Numbered from the stretch's first letter, positions 16,469 through 26,431 are shown. The stretch: 40,958 nucleotides of DNA from CAZWRK01 sp964635875 (GCA_964635875.1 CAZWRK010000024.1:1-40958); one strand, 5' to 3'. Notes: generated by a model from the sequence alone, not told the origin. Numbers and translations: made by a program.

Positions 16469-19400
16469 TTAAGCAATCCAGCGTCTAGCATTTGCAAACA
16501 TTCTGAACCACGCCCCATTTTCTGCCCAGTCATTTACATGCCAACTGTTTTGCACAGTTCTAAACACACGCTCAGGATGCGGCATCATAATGGTAAACCG
16601 ACCATCCGCTGTAGTTACGCCGGTAATGCCTTCCGGTGATCCATTTGGATTGAGAGGGTAAATCTCTGTTGCGGAACCATAATGATCAACGTAGCGAAGT
16701 GCGACGTGCGAATGAGGCTGGCTTCCTTCTCCAAAAACAACACGTCCTTCTCCATGGCTGACAACAACGGGCAATCGACTACCTGCCATATCAGATAAGA
16801 AAATAGACGGGGATTCTTGAATTTCCACCAAACTAAATCGCGCTTCAAATTGCTCGGAACGATTTCGATGGAACCGTGGCCAATGCTCTGCCCCCGGGAT
16901 GATCTCCGAGAGATTTGACATCATTTGGCAACCATTACAAACACCGAGCGCAAAAACATCTGAACGTGCAAAAAACGCTTCAAATTCTGCGCGCGCCATT
17001 GGGTTTAGCAGAATAGATTTTGCCCATCCGCCGCCTGCACCTAAAACATCTCCATAGCTAAAGCCCCCACAAGCAGCTAAACCATGGAAATTTGATAACG
17101 CAAGTTTGCCGGTAATGATATCGCTCATGTGCACATCAACGGCTTCAAAGCCTGCACGGTCAAAAGCAGCCGCCATTTCAATTTGACCATTCACGCCTTG
17201 TTCCCGAAGAATTGCAATTCGTGGGCGGGCGCCTACACCAATAAATGGTGCTGCAGGATTTTCATGGACATCAAAGCTCAGGGTACTTGATAAGCCGGGA
17301 TCTTTTTCATCTGCAATGAGTGCAAATTCGCTATCTGCTCCAGCAGGATTATCGCGCATCCGTTGAATACGATAAGACGTTTCTGCCCATGCTTGCTGCA
17401 AATCAACGCGGCTTTCATCAAGGATCGATGTTCCACGCAAGCTAATATTCAAGCGTTGGCTCGTTTGAACACTGCCAATTACAAACAAGGCGCGACCGAT
17501 TCCTGCTTGCCCAAAACGTTCGATCACCGTTTGCGTATCTGATTTTCGAACTTGCAAAACTGCGCCTAGCTCTTCGTTGAAGAGCACTCGCATGATCCGA
17601 CCATGTTCAGCGGCTTGTGGGTCTTCTGGCGTGAAATCATCGTTCACCATTTGAGTGTTGCGACGATCTGTTACCAACTCTTCAATTTCAACAGAAACAC
17701 CTGTTCGACCTGCAAACATCATTTCAGCTAAAGTCGCAAACAAACCACCATCAGCACGGTCGTGATAAGCCAAAATGCGGTTTTCTGAAATAAGCGTTTG
17801 CAACGTATTAAAGAAGCTTGTGAGTGTTTCTGGAGCATCTAAATCAGGCGCTCGTCCAACCATTTGCTTCCAGACTTGACCTAATGCAGAGCCACCCATA
17901 CGGCAACGCCCAAAACCTAGGTCAAGCAAAATCAAGTCGGTATCTGCATCCGAAACTAATGTTGGCGTAACGGTCAAGCGAACATCTTGCACGGGGGCAA
18001 AAGCTGAAATCACTACAGATAACGGTGCTGTAACGGCTTTCTTTTCACCTTCATCATCCCAAACAGTCTTCATAGACAAAGAGTCTTTGCCGACAGGGAT
18101 CGAAACACCAATTTTCTGGCAACAATCCGACACAGATTTTACGGTATCGTACAAATGAACATCTTCACCCGGATGACCTGCCGCTGCCATCCAGTTTGCC
18201 GATAGTTTAATTTGCTCAATATTGCCAATATACGCCGCCGCAACGTTTGTAACTGCTTCGCCAATCGCCATACGGCCAGACGCTGCAGCATCAAATAAAG
18301 CAACAGGTGTGCGCTCACCCATGGCCATGGCTTCGCCTAGGTAAGTATCAAAACCTGCGCACGTGACCGCAACATCTGCAACCGGTGTTTGCCATGGGCC
18401 TACCATTTGATCGCGCGCAGTCATACCGCCAACACTACGATCACCAATGGTGATGAGGAAATTTTTAGAGGCAACCGTTGGCAATCGCAATACACGATAG
18501 GCCGTTTCTTTGAGATCAAAGCCAGATACATCAAAAACTTGGAATGGTACTGTTTGGCGTTGAACATCGCGGGTTACTTTTGGAGGTTTGCCGAGTAAAA
18601 CATCCAAAGGCATGTCGACCGAGTTATTTTCAAACAAATCATCACGAACAACTAATTGACCAGTGCTGTCTGTTACGCCCAGAACAGCAAATGGACAACG
18701 TTCTCGTTCACAGAGCGCTTTAAATGTTTCGAGTGCATCTGCTGCAATCGCCATCACATAGCGTTCTTGCGACTCATTGCACCAGATTTGCATCGGACTC
18801 ATACCCGATTCTTCGATCTGGATTTTACGTAATGCAATCGTTGCACCACGGCCATTGCCATGGACAATTTCAGGCAGGGCATTAGAAAGACCACCCGCAC
18901 CCACATCGTGGATGGACAAAATAGGGTTGTTTTCACCCAGCTGCCAGCAACGATCAATCACTTCTTGGCAACGGCGCTCAATTTCTGGATTGCCACGTTG
19001 CACGGAATCAAAGTCGAGATTTTCGCTATTCGATCCCGTATCCATTGAAGATGCCGCACCGCCTCCCAAGCCGATTAACAAACCGGGGCCGCCCAGTTGA
19101 ACAATTAAAGCCCCGACAGGAATATCAAGCTTAGTAATTTGCTGTTCTTGAATGTTTCCAAGACCGCCTGCAATCATGATTGGCTTGTGATAACCGCGCA
19201 TTTCCCCTTGAGAAACTTCTTCAAAGGTCCGGAAATAGCCAGTGAGGTTAGGGCGACCAAACTCATTATTGAATGCGGCTCCACCAATGGGGCCTTCAAC
19301 CATAATATCCAGCGCAGATGCAATCCGACCAGGTTTGCCATAGCTAGACTGTTCGTCGCTGTAAACTTCCCATGGCTGTTTAAAGCCGGGAATGTTTAAG

Positions 19401-20431
19401 TTTGAAACAGAGAAACCGGTTAAACCGGCTTTAGGGCGGGAGCCACGGCCTGTCGCACCTTCGTCACGAATTTCACCACCAGAGCCAGTTGCGGCCCCAG
19501 GGAATGGAGAAATCGCGGTCGGATGATTGTGGGTTTCCACTTTCATCAGGATATGCGTCGGCTCTTCACGGTACGCGTAGGCATGTCCTTCTGGTTGCGG
19601 GTAAAAGCGTTGAATAGTTGCGCCGTCAATCACCGATGAGTTGTCGGAATAAGCGACTTTAGTACCTTCGGGATGTGCTTCATGCGTATCCCGAATCATA
19701 CGGAACAAGCTTTTCGCTTGTGCTTCACCATCAATAATAAAATCAGCATTGAAAATTTTATGGCGGCAATGCTCTGAGTTTGCTTGCGCAAACATCATCA
19801 ATTCGACATCAGTCGGATTGCGGCCCATTTGCTGGAAATTGTCGAATAAGTAGTCGACTTCATCTGGAGACAAAGCTAAACCCATTTCACGGTTTGCTTG
19901 TTCCAATGCCGCTTTACCACCCGACAGCATGTCCACAGACACTAAAGGCGCAGGTGCAACGTGATTAAACAATTGATGTGCGGCATCAATATGATCAAAT
20001 ACTTGTTCAGTCATTCGATCATGTAATAAGGCAGAAAGTGTCTGCCGTTGCTGCGCATTAAGAGCGTGTTCTGCTTTAATAAAGTAAGCAATTCCTCGTT
20101 CAATACGACACACTAAGCCATCAAGTCCGCACAAGCGCGCGATTTCAGTGGCTTTGGATGACCAAGGGGAAATAGTGCCCACACGAGGCAACACGAGAAA
20201 TAGATCGCCTTCCGGCACACTCTCAAAACGCGGCTCGTCGCCATAATCTAATAGGCGTTCAAGCTTGGTTGTAGCCACTTCATCAAGAGAAGTGGTGACT
20301 TCGATAAAATGTCGGTACTCGGCGCAGATTTCAATATCAGAAAATCCGGCCTCGCGTGTAGCTGCAAGACATTTTTCGAGACGGAAAGGAGAGAGCGCGG
20401 AGCGACCGCGAAGCATCAGGATCGTAGACAT
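16469..20431 (-). CDS. purL: Phosphoribosylformylglycinamidine synthase
   Basis: Large single-chain FGAM synthase of purine synthesis: converts FGAR, ATP and glutamine to FGAM. N-terminal purS-like region, then two AIRS-type ATP-binding repeats (GGPGLLIGLGGGAASSMDTG visible) and a C-terminal glutamine amidotransferase with the nucleophile Cys in GVCNGCQMM and the His in MMPHPERVF. The frame is open to 20521; the ATG at 20431 is preferred because the protein then begins MSTILMLRGRSALSPFRLEK, like homologues, giving 1320 residues (E. coli 1295). Base composition steps up here relative to the left part of the window. Divergent from glnB. Confidence 0.96.
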   Translation of the reverse strand: MSTILMLRGRSALSPFRLEKCLAATREAGFSDIEICAEYRHFIEVTTSLDEVATTKLERLLDYGDEPRFESVPEGDLFLVLPRVGTISPWSSKATEIARLCGLDGLVCRIERGIAYFIKAEHALNAQQRQTLSALLHDRMTEQVFDHIDAAHQLFNHVAPAPLVSVDMLSGGKAALEQANREMGLALSPDEVDYLFDNFQQMGRNPTDVELMMFAQANSEHCRHKIFNADFIIDGEAQAKSLFRMIRDTHEAHPEGTKVAYSDNSSVIDGATIQRFYPQPEGHAYAYREEPTHILMKVETHNHPTAISPFPGAATGSGGEIRDEGATGRGSRPKAGLTGFSVSNLNIPGFKQPWEVYSDEQSSYGKPGRIASALDIMVEGPIGGAAFNNEFGRPNLTGYFRTFEEVSQGEMRGYHKPIMIAGGLGNIQEQQITKLDIPVGALIVQLGGPGLLIGLGGGAASSMDTGSNSENLDFDSVQRGNPEIERRCQEVIDRCWQLGENNPILSIHDVGAGGLSNALPEIVHGNGRGATIALRKIQIEESGMSPMQIWCNESQERYVMAIAADALETFKALCERERCPFAVLGVTDSTGQLVVRDDLFENNSVDMPLDVLLGKPPKVTRDVQRQTVPFQVFDVSGFDLKETAYRVLRLPTVASKNFLITIGDRSVGGMTARDQMVGPWQTPVADVAVTCAGFDTYLGEAMAMGERTPVALFDAAASGRMAIGEAVTNVAAAYIGNIEQIKLSANWMAAAGHPGEDVHLYDTVKSVSDCCQKIGVSIPVGKDSLSMKTVWDDEGEKKAVTAPLSVVISAFAPVQDVRLTVTPTLVSDADTDLILLDLGFGRCRMGGSALGQVWKQMVGRAPDLDAPETLTSFFNTLQTLISENRILAYHDRADGGLFATLAEMMFAGRTGVSVEIEELVTDRRNTQMVNDDFTPEDPQAAEHGRIMRVLFNEELGAVLQVRKSDTQTVIERFGQAGIGRALFVIGSVQTSQRLNISLRGTSILDESRVDLQQAWAETSYRIQRMRDNPAGADSEFALIADEKDPGLSSTLSFDVHENPAAPFIGVGARPRIAILREQGVNGQIEMAAAFDRAGFEAVDVHMSDIITGKLALSNFHGLAACGGFSYGDVLGAGGGWAKSILLNPMARAEFEAFFARSDVFALGVCNGCQMMSNLSEIIPGAEHWPRFHRNRSEQFEARFSLVEIQESPSIFLSDMAGSRLPVVVSHGEGRVVFGEGSQPHSHVALRYVDHYGSATEIYPLNPNGSPEGITGVTTADGRFTIMMPHPERVFRTVQNSWHVNDWAENGAWFRMFANARRWIA

Positions 20432-20542
20432 GGCGATACTTGCACGCACGGTTCGGGAAAAGGGCGTCATAATACCGCAAAAGCAGTTTTGCTTCAGCCG
20501 TAAAAACCAATTTCTGTGCAATCACCTGTGGAGATTAAACAA

Positions 20543-20881
20543 ATGAAGAAGATTGAAGCCATTATCAAGCCGTTTAAGTTGGATGAAGTGCGAGAAGCAC
20601 TCTCTGAATTAGGCGTAAACGGCTTAACCGTGACAGAGGTTAAAGGCTTTGGCCGTCAAAAAGGGCACACCGAGCTATACCGCGGTGCGGAATATGTTGT
20701 TGATTTTTTACCTAAGGTCAAAGTAGAGATTGTTCTATCTGACGACCTGGTTGACCAAGTGTTAGATGCCATTGTGGGTGCGGCACGCACAGGTAAAATT
20801 GGTGACGGGAAAATTTTTGTGTTCAACGTTGACCAAGTCGTGCGTATTCGCACAGGAGAAACGGGCGACCAAGCGGTGTAA
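20543..20881 (+). CDS. glnB: Nitrogen regulatory protein PII
   Basis: A 112-residue PII signalling protein that senses 2-oxoglutarate, ATP/ADP and, through uridylylation, glutamine, and controls glutamine synthetase and nitrogen regulators. The uridylylation site Tyr51 lies in the T-loop (TELYRGAEY), and TGKIGDGKIFV forms the B-loop. The sequence is closer to GlnB (MKKIEAIIKPFKLDEVREAL, ending RIRTGETGDQAV) than to GlnK; no amtB follows. The start is the ATG at 20543 with GGAGA at 20530-20534. Convergent or coupled partners are absent; it stands between divergent purL and argS. Confidence 0.93.
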   Translation: MKKIEAIIKPFKLDEVREALSELGVNGLTVTEVKGFGRQKGHTELYRGAEYVVDFLPKVKVEIVLSDDLVDQVLDAIVGAARTGKIGDGKIFVFNVDQVVRIRTGETGDQAV

Positions 20882-20890
20882 TGATCTTGG

Positions 20891-20931
20891 GATCAGAAAA
20901 TCAAACCAAAATGAGCCCGCATTTTCTGATC
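20891..20931. repeat. 11-bp inverted repeat after glnB
   Basis: GATCAGAAAAT at 20891-20901 is the exact reverse complement of 20921-20931, with a 19-base spacer. No T-run follows, so it may be chance pairing or a regulatory site in the glnB-argS gap. Confidence 0.35.
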
Positions 20932-20997
20932 TCACACTGCCATGCTCTTCCTTTAGCGGGGCATGAATGTCAAAATTGTGGCCTATTGAATACTGAT

Positions 20998-21024
20998 ACG
21001 CGCGGTTGCTCCGCGCGTTTTGTC
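20998..21024 (+). terminator. Terminator between glnB and argS
   Basis: ACGCGCGG at 20998-21005 pairs with 21011-21018 over eight bases around a five-base loop, followed by a T-rich stretch. It ends about 22 bases before argS, which then needs its own promoter upstream of, or across, this hairpin. Confidence 0.65.
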
Positions 21025-21046
21025 TTTCCAGCAAGGATGATTCCGC

Positions 21047-22765
21047 ATGACCCTGCATCGTTTTCTGAGTGAACGCATTACAAACGCACTAGCCGCAGCG
21101 GGCGCGCCAGATGCCCAGCCTTTATTGCAACCCGCTTCTCGTCCTGAGTTTGGAGATTACCAAGCGAATGGCGTGATGGCCGCAGCTAAACAGCTGAAAA
21201 AAAATCCGCGCGAACTCGCACAAACTGTCATTGATCATCTGGATCTTGCAGGAATTGCCAGCAAAATTGAAATTGCGGGTCCCGGATTTATTAATATTAC
21301 TTTGGCGCCTGAATTTTTAGCGCAACAACTTGATTCTGCATTAGAAAAACCGCGACTAGGTGTGGAAAATGCAGAAGCACCTCAAAAAGTCATGGTGGAA
21401 TATTCCTCCCCGAATCTTGCAAAAGAAATGCATGTTGGCCACTTGCGATCCAGCATTATCGGCGATGCATTGGCGCGGGTTTTGGAGTTTCTTGGGCAAG
21501 ATGTTGTTCGCCAAAACCACGTTGGCGACTGGGGAACGCAGTTTGGTATGCTCACCGCGCACTTGCTAGATAGCCGCGAGCAAGGTGCAGAAGCGTTAGC
21601 ACTGAATGACTTAGAAGATTTTTATCGTCAGGCCAAAGTGCGCTTTGATGATGATCCTGATTTTGCGGATCGGTCGCGTGATTATGTCGTGAAGCTTCAA
21701 GCGGGTGACACAGAAGTCTTAGCTTTGTGGAAACAGTTTGTTGAAATTTCGCTCAAGCATTGCCAGTCTGTTTACGACAAGTTAGGTGTGAGTCTTAATC
21801 AGAGCCATGTCCGTGGCGAGTCTGCATATAACGATGATTTGGCTGTTGTTGTTGCCGATCTTCGGGAAAAAGGACTTTTGGAAGAAAGCCAAGGTGCTCA
21901 GGTCGTCTTTTTATCTGAATTCAAAAACCCAGAAGGTGAGCCACAGGCGGTCATTATTCAGAAAAAAGATGGCGGCTATTTGTATGCAACATCAGATCTT
22001 TCAGCGATTCGATACCGGAAACAAAGCCTCGCATTAGATCGCGTTTTATACGTCGTCGATGCGCGTCAAAGCCTACATTTTCAACAAGTCTTTACCATTG
22101 CAGAAAAAGCGGGCTACAAAGCCAATATGCAGCTTGAGCACATTGGCTTTGGCACTATGATGGGTGAGGACGGGAAACCATTTAAAACACGTACTGGTGG
22201 TACCGTGAAATTGGTGGATTTGCTTGAAGAAGCTGAAGCACGCGCATTTGCTTTAGTTGGCGAGAAAAATCCAGATTTGCCCGAACAAGATCGTCGCAAG
22301 ATTGCTCATGCAGTGGGAATTGGCGCGGTAAAATACGCGGATCTATCGAAGAATCGCAACAGCGACTATATCTTTAACTGGGATACGATGTTGGCCTTCG
22401 AAGGCAATACAGCGCCTTATCTGCAATATGCCTATACCCGCGTTGCGGGGATTTTCCGCAAAGTAGACTGCTTCGATTCTTCGGCGCCCTTGCTACTCAA
22501 TGAGCCGGCAGAGCGGCAACTTGCATTAGCGCTCTCTCAGTTTGGGGACACCCTGAATGCGGTCGGTCGTGATGGATTACCGCATATTTTGTGTCAATAC
22601 CTCTATCACCTTGCGACACAATTCTCTCGTTTTTATGAAGCATGTCCTGTGTTGAAAAGTGAAGGTGCTACACAGGCCAGCCGCCTCAAACTTGCGCGCT
22701 TAACTGCAGAAACCTTAAAAGCGGGCCTCAGCTTGCTAGGCATCGAGGTGCTAGAAGCCATGTAA
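21047..22765 (+). CDS. argS: Arginyl-tRNA synthetase
   Basis: Charges tRNA-Arg with arginine. Class I synthetase: HVGH at residues 129-132 (HIGH motif), with the preceding SSPNLAKEMH; the KMSKS equivalent is the degenerate GKPFKTRTGG, as usual for ArgRS. The N-terminal Add-1 domain is present (residues 1-110) and the C-terminal DALR anticodon domain ends the protein. Length 572 residues, near 577 in E. coli. ATG at 21047 with AAGGA at about 21035-21039. A perfect hairpin follows the stop. Confidence 0.96.
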   Translation: MTLHRFLSERITNALAAAGAPDAQPLLQPASRPEFGDYQANGVMAAAKQLKKNPRELAQTVIDHLDLAGIASKIEIAGPGFINITLAPEFLAQQLDSALEKPRLGVENAEAPQKVMVEYSSPNLAKEMHVGHLRSSIIGDALARVLEFLGQDVVRQNHVGDWGTQFGMLTAHLLDSREQGAEALALNDLEDFYRQAKVRFDDDPDFADRSRDYVVKLQAGDTEVLALWKQFVEISLKHCQSVYDKLGVSLNQSHVRGESAYNDDLAVVVADLREKGLLEESQGAQVVFLSEFKNPEGEPQAVIIQKKDGGYLYATSDLSAIRYRKQSLALDRVLYVVDARQSLHFQQVFTIAEKAGYKANMQLEHIGFGTMMGEDGKPFKTRTGGTVKLVDLLEEAEARAFALVGEKNPDLPEQDRRKIAHAVGIGAVKYADLSKNRNSDYIFNWDTMLAFEGNTAPYLQYAYTRVAGIFRKVDCFDSSAPLLLNEPAERQLALALSQFGDTLNAVGRDGLPHILCQYLYHLATQFSRFYEACPVLKSEGATQASRLKLARLTAETLKAGLSLLGIEVLEAM

Positions 22766-22772
22766 TTGGCAG

Positions 22773-22812
22773 GGATTCAACCCTATAACCAAAAGGGTTG
22801 AATCCTATTTTC
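22773..22812 (+). terminator. Terminator after argS
   Basis: Arms 22773-22784 and 22794-22805 pair perfectly over 12 bases around a nine-base loop; TATTTTCTT follows. Confidence 0.7.
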
Positions 22813-22855
22813 TTGCCAGCATTTACCGCCTATTCTTGATAAGGAGTATCCCCTC

Positions 22856-23884
22856 ATGACTGAATGGCTTCGTTTTCTAGCCAACCGCGATGGCCGGATT
22901 GAAAATGGTCATTTGCTTGGGTTTGCTGAGCAAAATAACGAAATACACTCCGCGCAATCCACCACTATTCTCACTGCCTTAACCGCGTTTTCTGTGATTG
23001 AGTTTGCTGGGCCAGAAGCGCATACCTTTTTGCAAGGCCAACTTTCCAGCGATATTCGAGATTTATCCTCACAACAAGCGCAACTTTCGAGTTATTCCAC
23101 GCCCAAAGGCCGGATGCTCGCAACGTTTTTGGGCTGGAATCCTGCACCAGAAACATATCGCTTGATGTTATCTGGCGATTTGATGGCTCCGATTTTAAAG
23201 CGCCTCAGCATGTTTATCTTACGAGCGAAAGTTAAACCAAGCGCGCGAGAAGATATTGTTTTGTTGGGTGTGGCAGGGCCAGAAGCACAAACACTATTGG
23301 ATGTTTCCATTGGTTTATGTCCAGAAAACGATTTCTCAGCATTACACCAAGAAGATACCAGCGTCATTCGTTTGCCGGGAAATCGCTTCATGATTGCTGC
23401 GCCAGTGGAAGCAGCTAAAACATTGTGGGATGTATTAGCGTCTGGAGCAAAAGAAGTTGGTGAAGCGGCATGGAAATCGCTCGACATCTCCACAGGAATT
23501 CCGTGGGTGACTGCTGCAACTCAAGAAATGTTTGTGCCACAGATGGTCAATTTAGAATTGATTGGCGGTGGTGTGAGTTTCCAAAAAGGTTGTTATCCCG
23601 GCCAAGAGATTGTGGCAAGAACGCAGTTTATTGGCAAAGTGAAGCGCAGAATGTTTCGTGTGCATTGCCAAGCTGAAAATGTCAGCGCAGGAATGCCTCT
23701 TTTTGGCCCTGAAACCGGCGAGCAAGTCATTGGAAATATTGTGCAGGCGATTCCTACTGGAGAAGGTCAATGGTCTGTATTGGTCGTCATGCAAACTACA
23801 CAAACCGCTTTAGGTTTTCATCTTGGTGCCGTAGATGGCCCGAAACTTGAGCTAGATATCTTGCCTTACAGCTTACCGCAATAA
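22856..23884 (+). CDS. ygfZ: Folate-binding Fe-S cluster assembly factor YgfZ
   Basis: Cytosolic tetrahydrofolate-dependent protein of the YgfZ/CAF17 family that supports maturation or repair of [4Fe-4S] enzymes. The family signature KGCYPGQE is present at about residues 243-250, with its Cys intact, followed by IVARTQFIGKVKRR. GcvT-like fold, 342 residues (E. coli 326). AAGGAG at 22841-22846 precedes the ATG. Convergent with greB, with a strong bidirectional terminator between them. Confidence 0.93.
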   Translation: MTEWLRFLANRDGRIENGHLLGFAEQNNEIHSAQSTTILTALTAFSVIEFAGPEAHTFLQGQLSSDIRDLSSQQAQLSSYSTPKGRMLATFLGWNPAPETYRLMLSGDLMAPILKRLSMFILRAKVKPSAREDIVLLGVAGPEAQTLLDVSIGLCPENDFSALHQEDTSVIRLPGNRFMIAAPVEAAKTLWDVLASGAKEVGEAAWKSLDISTGIPWVTAATQEMFVPQMVNLELIGGGVSFQKGCYPGQEIVARTQFIGKVKRRMFRVHCQAENVSAGMPLFGPETGEQVIGNIVQAIPTGEGQWSVLVVMQTTQTALGFHLGAVDGPKLELDILPYSLPQ

Positions 23885-23885
23885 A

Positions 23886-23924
23886 ATAAAATGCCCACAA
23901 AAACGATATTTGTGGGCATTTTAT
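23886..23924. terminator. Bidirectional terminator between ygfZ and greB
   Basis: Arms 23886-23901 and 23909-23924 pair perfectly over 16 bases around a seven-base loop, with A-rich and T-rich flanks, between two convergent genes. Confidence 0.85.
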
Positions 23925-23945
23925 ACTCAACAAACTAAGGAAGCG

Positions 23946-24464
23946 CTAATCCAGTCGCTCGTAACGCACTTCTAAGATTTCAATCTCTTCCTGCGTATCT
24001 TCAGTGCGTAACACCACCACATCGCCTTCTTTAGCCTTCAGTAAAACCCGCGCAATGGGCGAAATCCAGCTAATTCGCCCTCGAGAAGGATCCAACTCGT
24101 CGACACCAACAATAGATAACGTTTGTTCGACATTATTGGCACGCAGAATCACCACTGTGGCACCAAAGAAGATTTGATCTGTTTCTCGCCCTTCTGGGTC
24201 CACGACCTCTGCAATATCAAGCCGTTTGGTCAAAAACCGAATCCGGCGATCAATTTCTCGGAGGCGTTTTTTTCCGTAGATGTAATCCCCGTTTTCCGAA
24301 CGATCGCCATTACTCGCCGCCCAGCTCACAATATTCACAACTTCAGGGCGCTCACGGTGCACTAATTGATGCAGTTCATCTTTTAACGCGCGCCACCCCT
24401 GCGGAGTAATGTAATTTTTGACCGCCGTAGGAAGGCTTTGATCGTGACCTTTAGGCTGACTCAT
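23946..24464 (-). CDS. greB: Transcription elongation factor GreB
   Basis: Binds RNA polymerase through the secondary channel and stimulates transcript cleavage in backtracked complexes. The N-terminal coiled coil carries the acidic tip residues in NGDRSENGDYIYGKKRLREIDRRI, a GreB-like pattern, and the C-terminal globular domain ends in EVRYE. At 172 residues it is slightly longer than GreA/GreB of E. coli (158). It lies 12 bases downstream of rluB and is the last gene of the long minus-strand series. Confidence 0.93.
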   Translation of the reverse strand: MSQPKGHDQSLPTAVKNYITPQGWRALKDELHQLVHRERPEVVNIVSWAASNGDRSENGDYIYGKKRLREIDRRIRFLTKRLDIAEVVDPEGRETDQIFFGATVVILRANNVEQTLSIVGVDELDPSRGRISWISPIARVLLKAKEGDVVVLRTEDTQEEIEILEVRYERLD

Positions 24465-24476
24465 CCTAATACAACC

Positions 24477-25790
24477 TTATTCTGAGGCCAGGCCATTAAT
24501 CTCGAGGCCTGCCCATTTCATTAAGCGTGCCACTTCGCTTTCATTAAGCTCATATACTTGGCCACGCTTGAGACGCGAAGGCAATTCCACCGCACCAAAC
24601 CGCACCCGAATCAGACGGCTGACAGTCAAACCAAAGTGCTCGAACAAACGGCGCACTTCACGGTTCCGACCTTCACGAATCACGACCCGATACCAATGAT
24701 TCGCGCCTTCACCGCCTTGATCGATAATCCGTTGAAAACCAGCTTCGCCGTCTTCTAATTCAATCCCTGCGAGTAGTTGCTTGCGATCATCTTCAGACAA
24801 TGCACCCAGCACACGAACCGCATACTCGCGTTCAACTTCAAAGCTAGGATGAGTCATGCGGTTTGCCAACTCGCCACTGGTCGTAAACAGCAACAAGCCA
24901 CTGGTGTTGATGTCCAAACGACCCACCGCAACCCAGCGGCTAGAACGCGTTTGCGGTAAACGATCGAAGACGGTTGTCCGGCCTTCAGGATCATCGCGCG
25001 TGACCATTTCGCCTTCTTCTTTGTGATACGCCAGAACACGTGGTAAACGATCCGGCCAGCGTACGAAAACCGCTTTGCCATTGACTTGGATTCGATCTTT
25101 TGGCAAAACTTTATCGCCTAACTGTGCTACGCGTCCATTGACCGTGACTTTTCCTTGCGAGATCAATTCTTCTGCCGAACGACGTGATCCGGCTCCGCCC
25201 AACGCCAATGCTTTTTGTAAGCGAATGGGTTCAAGATCGTCAATATCGACTCGCAGTTCGCGCAAGCGCTCACCGTGCAGTTTTTGTTTTTGGTTTGGTG
25301 CGCGTTGTACCAATTTTTTAGCGCGAGGGGCTTCAAGCGGAGGGCGACCTTTTGAAGCGGGATGCGCTTTTTTGGCTTTCGCATTGGGTGCTCCCGCCGC
25401 TGCGCGTGAGCCTTGATTTTCATTTTCTTGCCGATCGCGGCGGCTGCGGGCAATGCCTTCCGTCAGGCTATCGCGATAATAATCTTGGCGCACCGAATCG
25501 GATGGGAAACGCACGTTACCGGTTTGTGGTTGAGTGATATAAGGTGTCCGGTTAGTTCCTGTGGTTTTTGGTGCTTGCCCTTGTGATGACGACCGACGAC
25601 CTGTAATGGTGGGCGCCGTTGAATTTGCTGTTGTTGTGCGTGTGCGGCCTTGGTAACCGCTATTAGATTGACCATCGGCTTGACGAGGTGGGCGTTGGCT
25701 ATTTGAACCTACTGGCCGTGGCGCAGAAGGTGAGGTTCGTGCATTACGCGAAACAGGTTGGCGGGCGATGTTGCGATTAGATTTCGACAT
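24477..25790 (-). CDS. rluB: 23S rRNA pseudouridine synthase RluB, long N-terminal tail
   Basis: Makes a pseudouridine in the large-subunit rRNA. An S4 RNA-binding domain (LQKALALGGAGSRRSAEELI) is followed by the RsuA/RluB-type catalytic domain with the nucleophilic Asp in GRLDINTSGLLLFT. Before the S4 domain there are about 160-170 residues of low-complexity Ser/Arg/Pro/Gln-rich, probably disordered sequence, as in several proteobacterial RluB proteins. The ATG at 25790 is preferred (GAAGAA just upstream), giving 437 residues; the frame extends to 25826. The start overlaps the scpB end by 14 bases, so the two are probably coupled. The E. coli position is U2605; that target is assumed here. 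Confidence 0.88.
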   Translation of the reverse strand: MSKSNRNIARQPVSRNARTSPSAPRPVGSNSQRPPRQADGQSNSGYQGRTRTTTANSTAPTITGRRSSSQGQAPKTTGTNRTPYITQPQTGNVRFPSDSVRQDYYRDSLTEGIARSRRDRQENENQGSRAAAGAPNAKAKKAHPASKGRPPLEAPRAKKLVQRAPNQKQKLHGERLRELRVDIDDLEPIRLQKALALGGAGSRRSAEELISQGKVTVNGRVAQLGDKVLPKDRIQVNGKAVFVRWPDRLPRVLAYHKEEGEMVTRDDPEGRTTVFDRLPQTRSSRWVAVGRLDINTSGLLLFTTSGELANRMTHPSFEVEREYAVRVLGALSEDDRKQLLAGIELEDGEAGFQRIIDQGGEGANHWYRVVIREGRNREVRRLFEHFGLTVSRLIRVRFGAVELPSRLKRGQVYELNESEVARLMKWAGLEINGLASE

Positions 25791-26382
25791 GGTTTTCTTC
25801 ATTAAATAGGGACGCTGAAACACCAATTTCGGCTTCAGGCAAGTTTTCGGGGAGGACCAGACTGCCCATATCGCTTAAGGGCGGGAGGTCTCTTAGGCTC
25901 ACAAAGCCAAGGTCATCAAGAAATTTTCGGGTTGTTGCATATAAACCAGGGCGGCCGGGAACTTCTTTATGGCCAATAACCTCAATCCATCCTCGATCAT
26001 TCAAGGTTTGGATCACATGGCTGGAAACGCTGACGCCACGAATCGCCTCAACGTCCCCACGGGTCACAGGTTGACGATAGGCAATAATCGCGATGGTTTC
26101 CATGACTGCACGCGAATAACGCGGCGGTTTTTCGGGATTTAACCGTTCAAGGTAAGGTTTAAACTCTGCTTTTGCACGAAATCGCCAGCCGGAAGCTAAT
26201 TGAACGAGTTCAATGCCTCGCATGCGCCAATCTTGCTGAATTTCTGCGAGCAAATTATGAATCAAGCTAGATTTAAGCGGTTCTGTAAATAGTTTTTTCA
26301 TTTCATGAACCGATAGCGGCTCTGTTGCCACCAGCAAAGCCGTTTCTAGCACTAAGCGAAGGTGTTTTAGATCTGTTGCCAT
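25777..26382 (-). CDS. scpB: Segregation and condensation protein ScpB
   Basis: Winged-helix (kite) subunit of the Smc-ScpAB condensin, which binds the ScpA kleisin in pairs. The 201 residues show the family pattern: LVLETALLVATEPLSVHEM at the N-terminus, SRAVMETIAIIAYRQPVTRGDVEAIRGVSVSSHVIQTLNDRGWIEV in the middle (read in shorter pieces: METIAIIAYRQP and RGDVEAIRGV), then PGRPGLYATTRKFLDDLG. It lies 49 bases after scpA. The Smc gene itself is not in the window. Confidence 0.94.
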   Translation of the reverse strand: MATDLKHLRLVLETALLVATEPLSVHEMKKLFTEPLKSSLIHNLLAEIQQDWRMRGIELVQLASGWRFRAKAEFKPYLERLNPEKPPRYSRAVMETIAIIAYRQPVTRGDVEAIRGVSVSSHVIQTLNDRGWIEVIGHKEVPGRPGLYATTRKFLDDLGFVSLRDLPPLSDMGSLVLPENLPEAEIGVSASLFNEENHVEI

Positions 26383-26431
26383 GGTTTGTGCTGGATAACC
26401 TCAAAAATCATCGTCGCCTCGCGGCGAGTTT

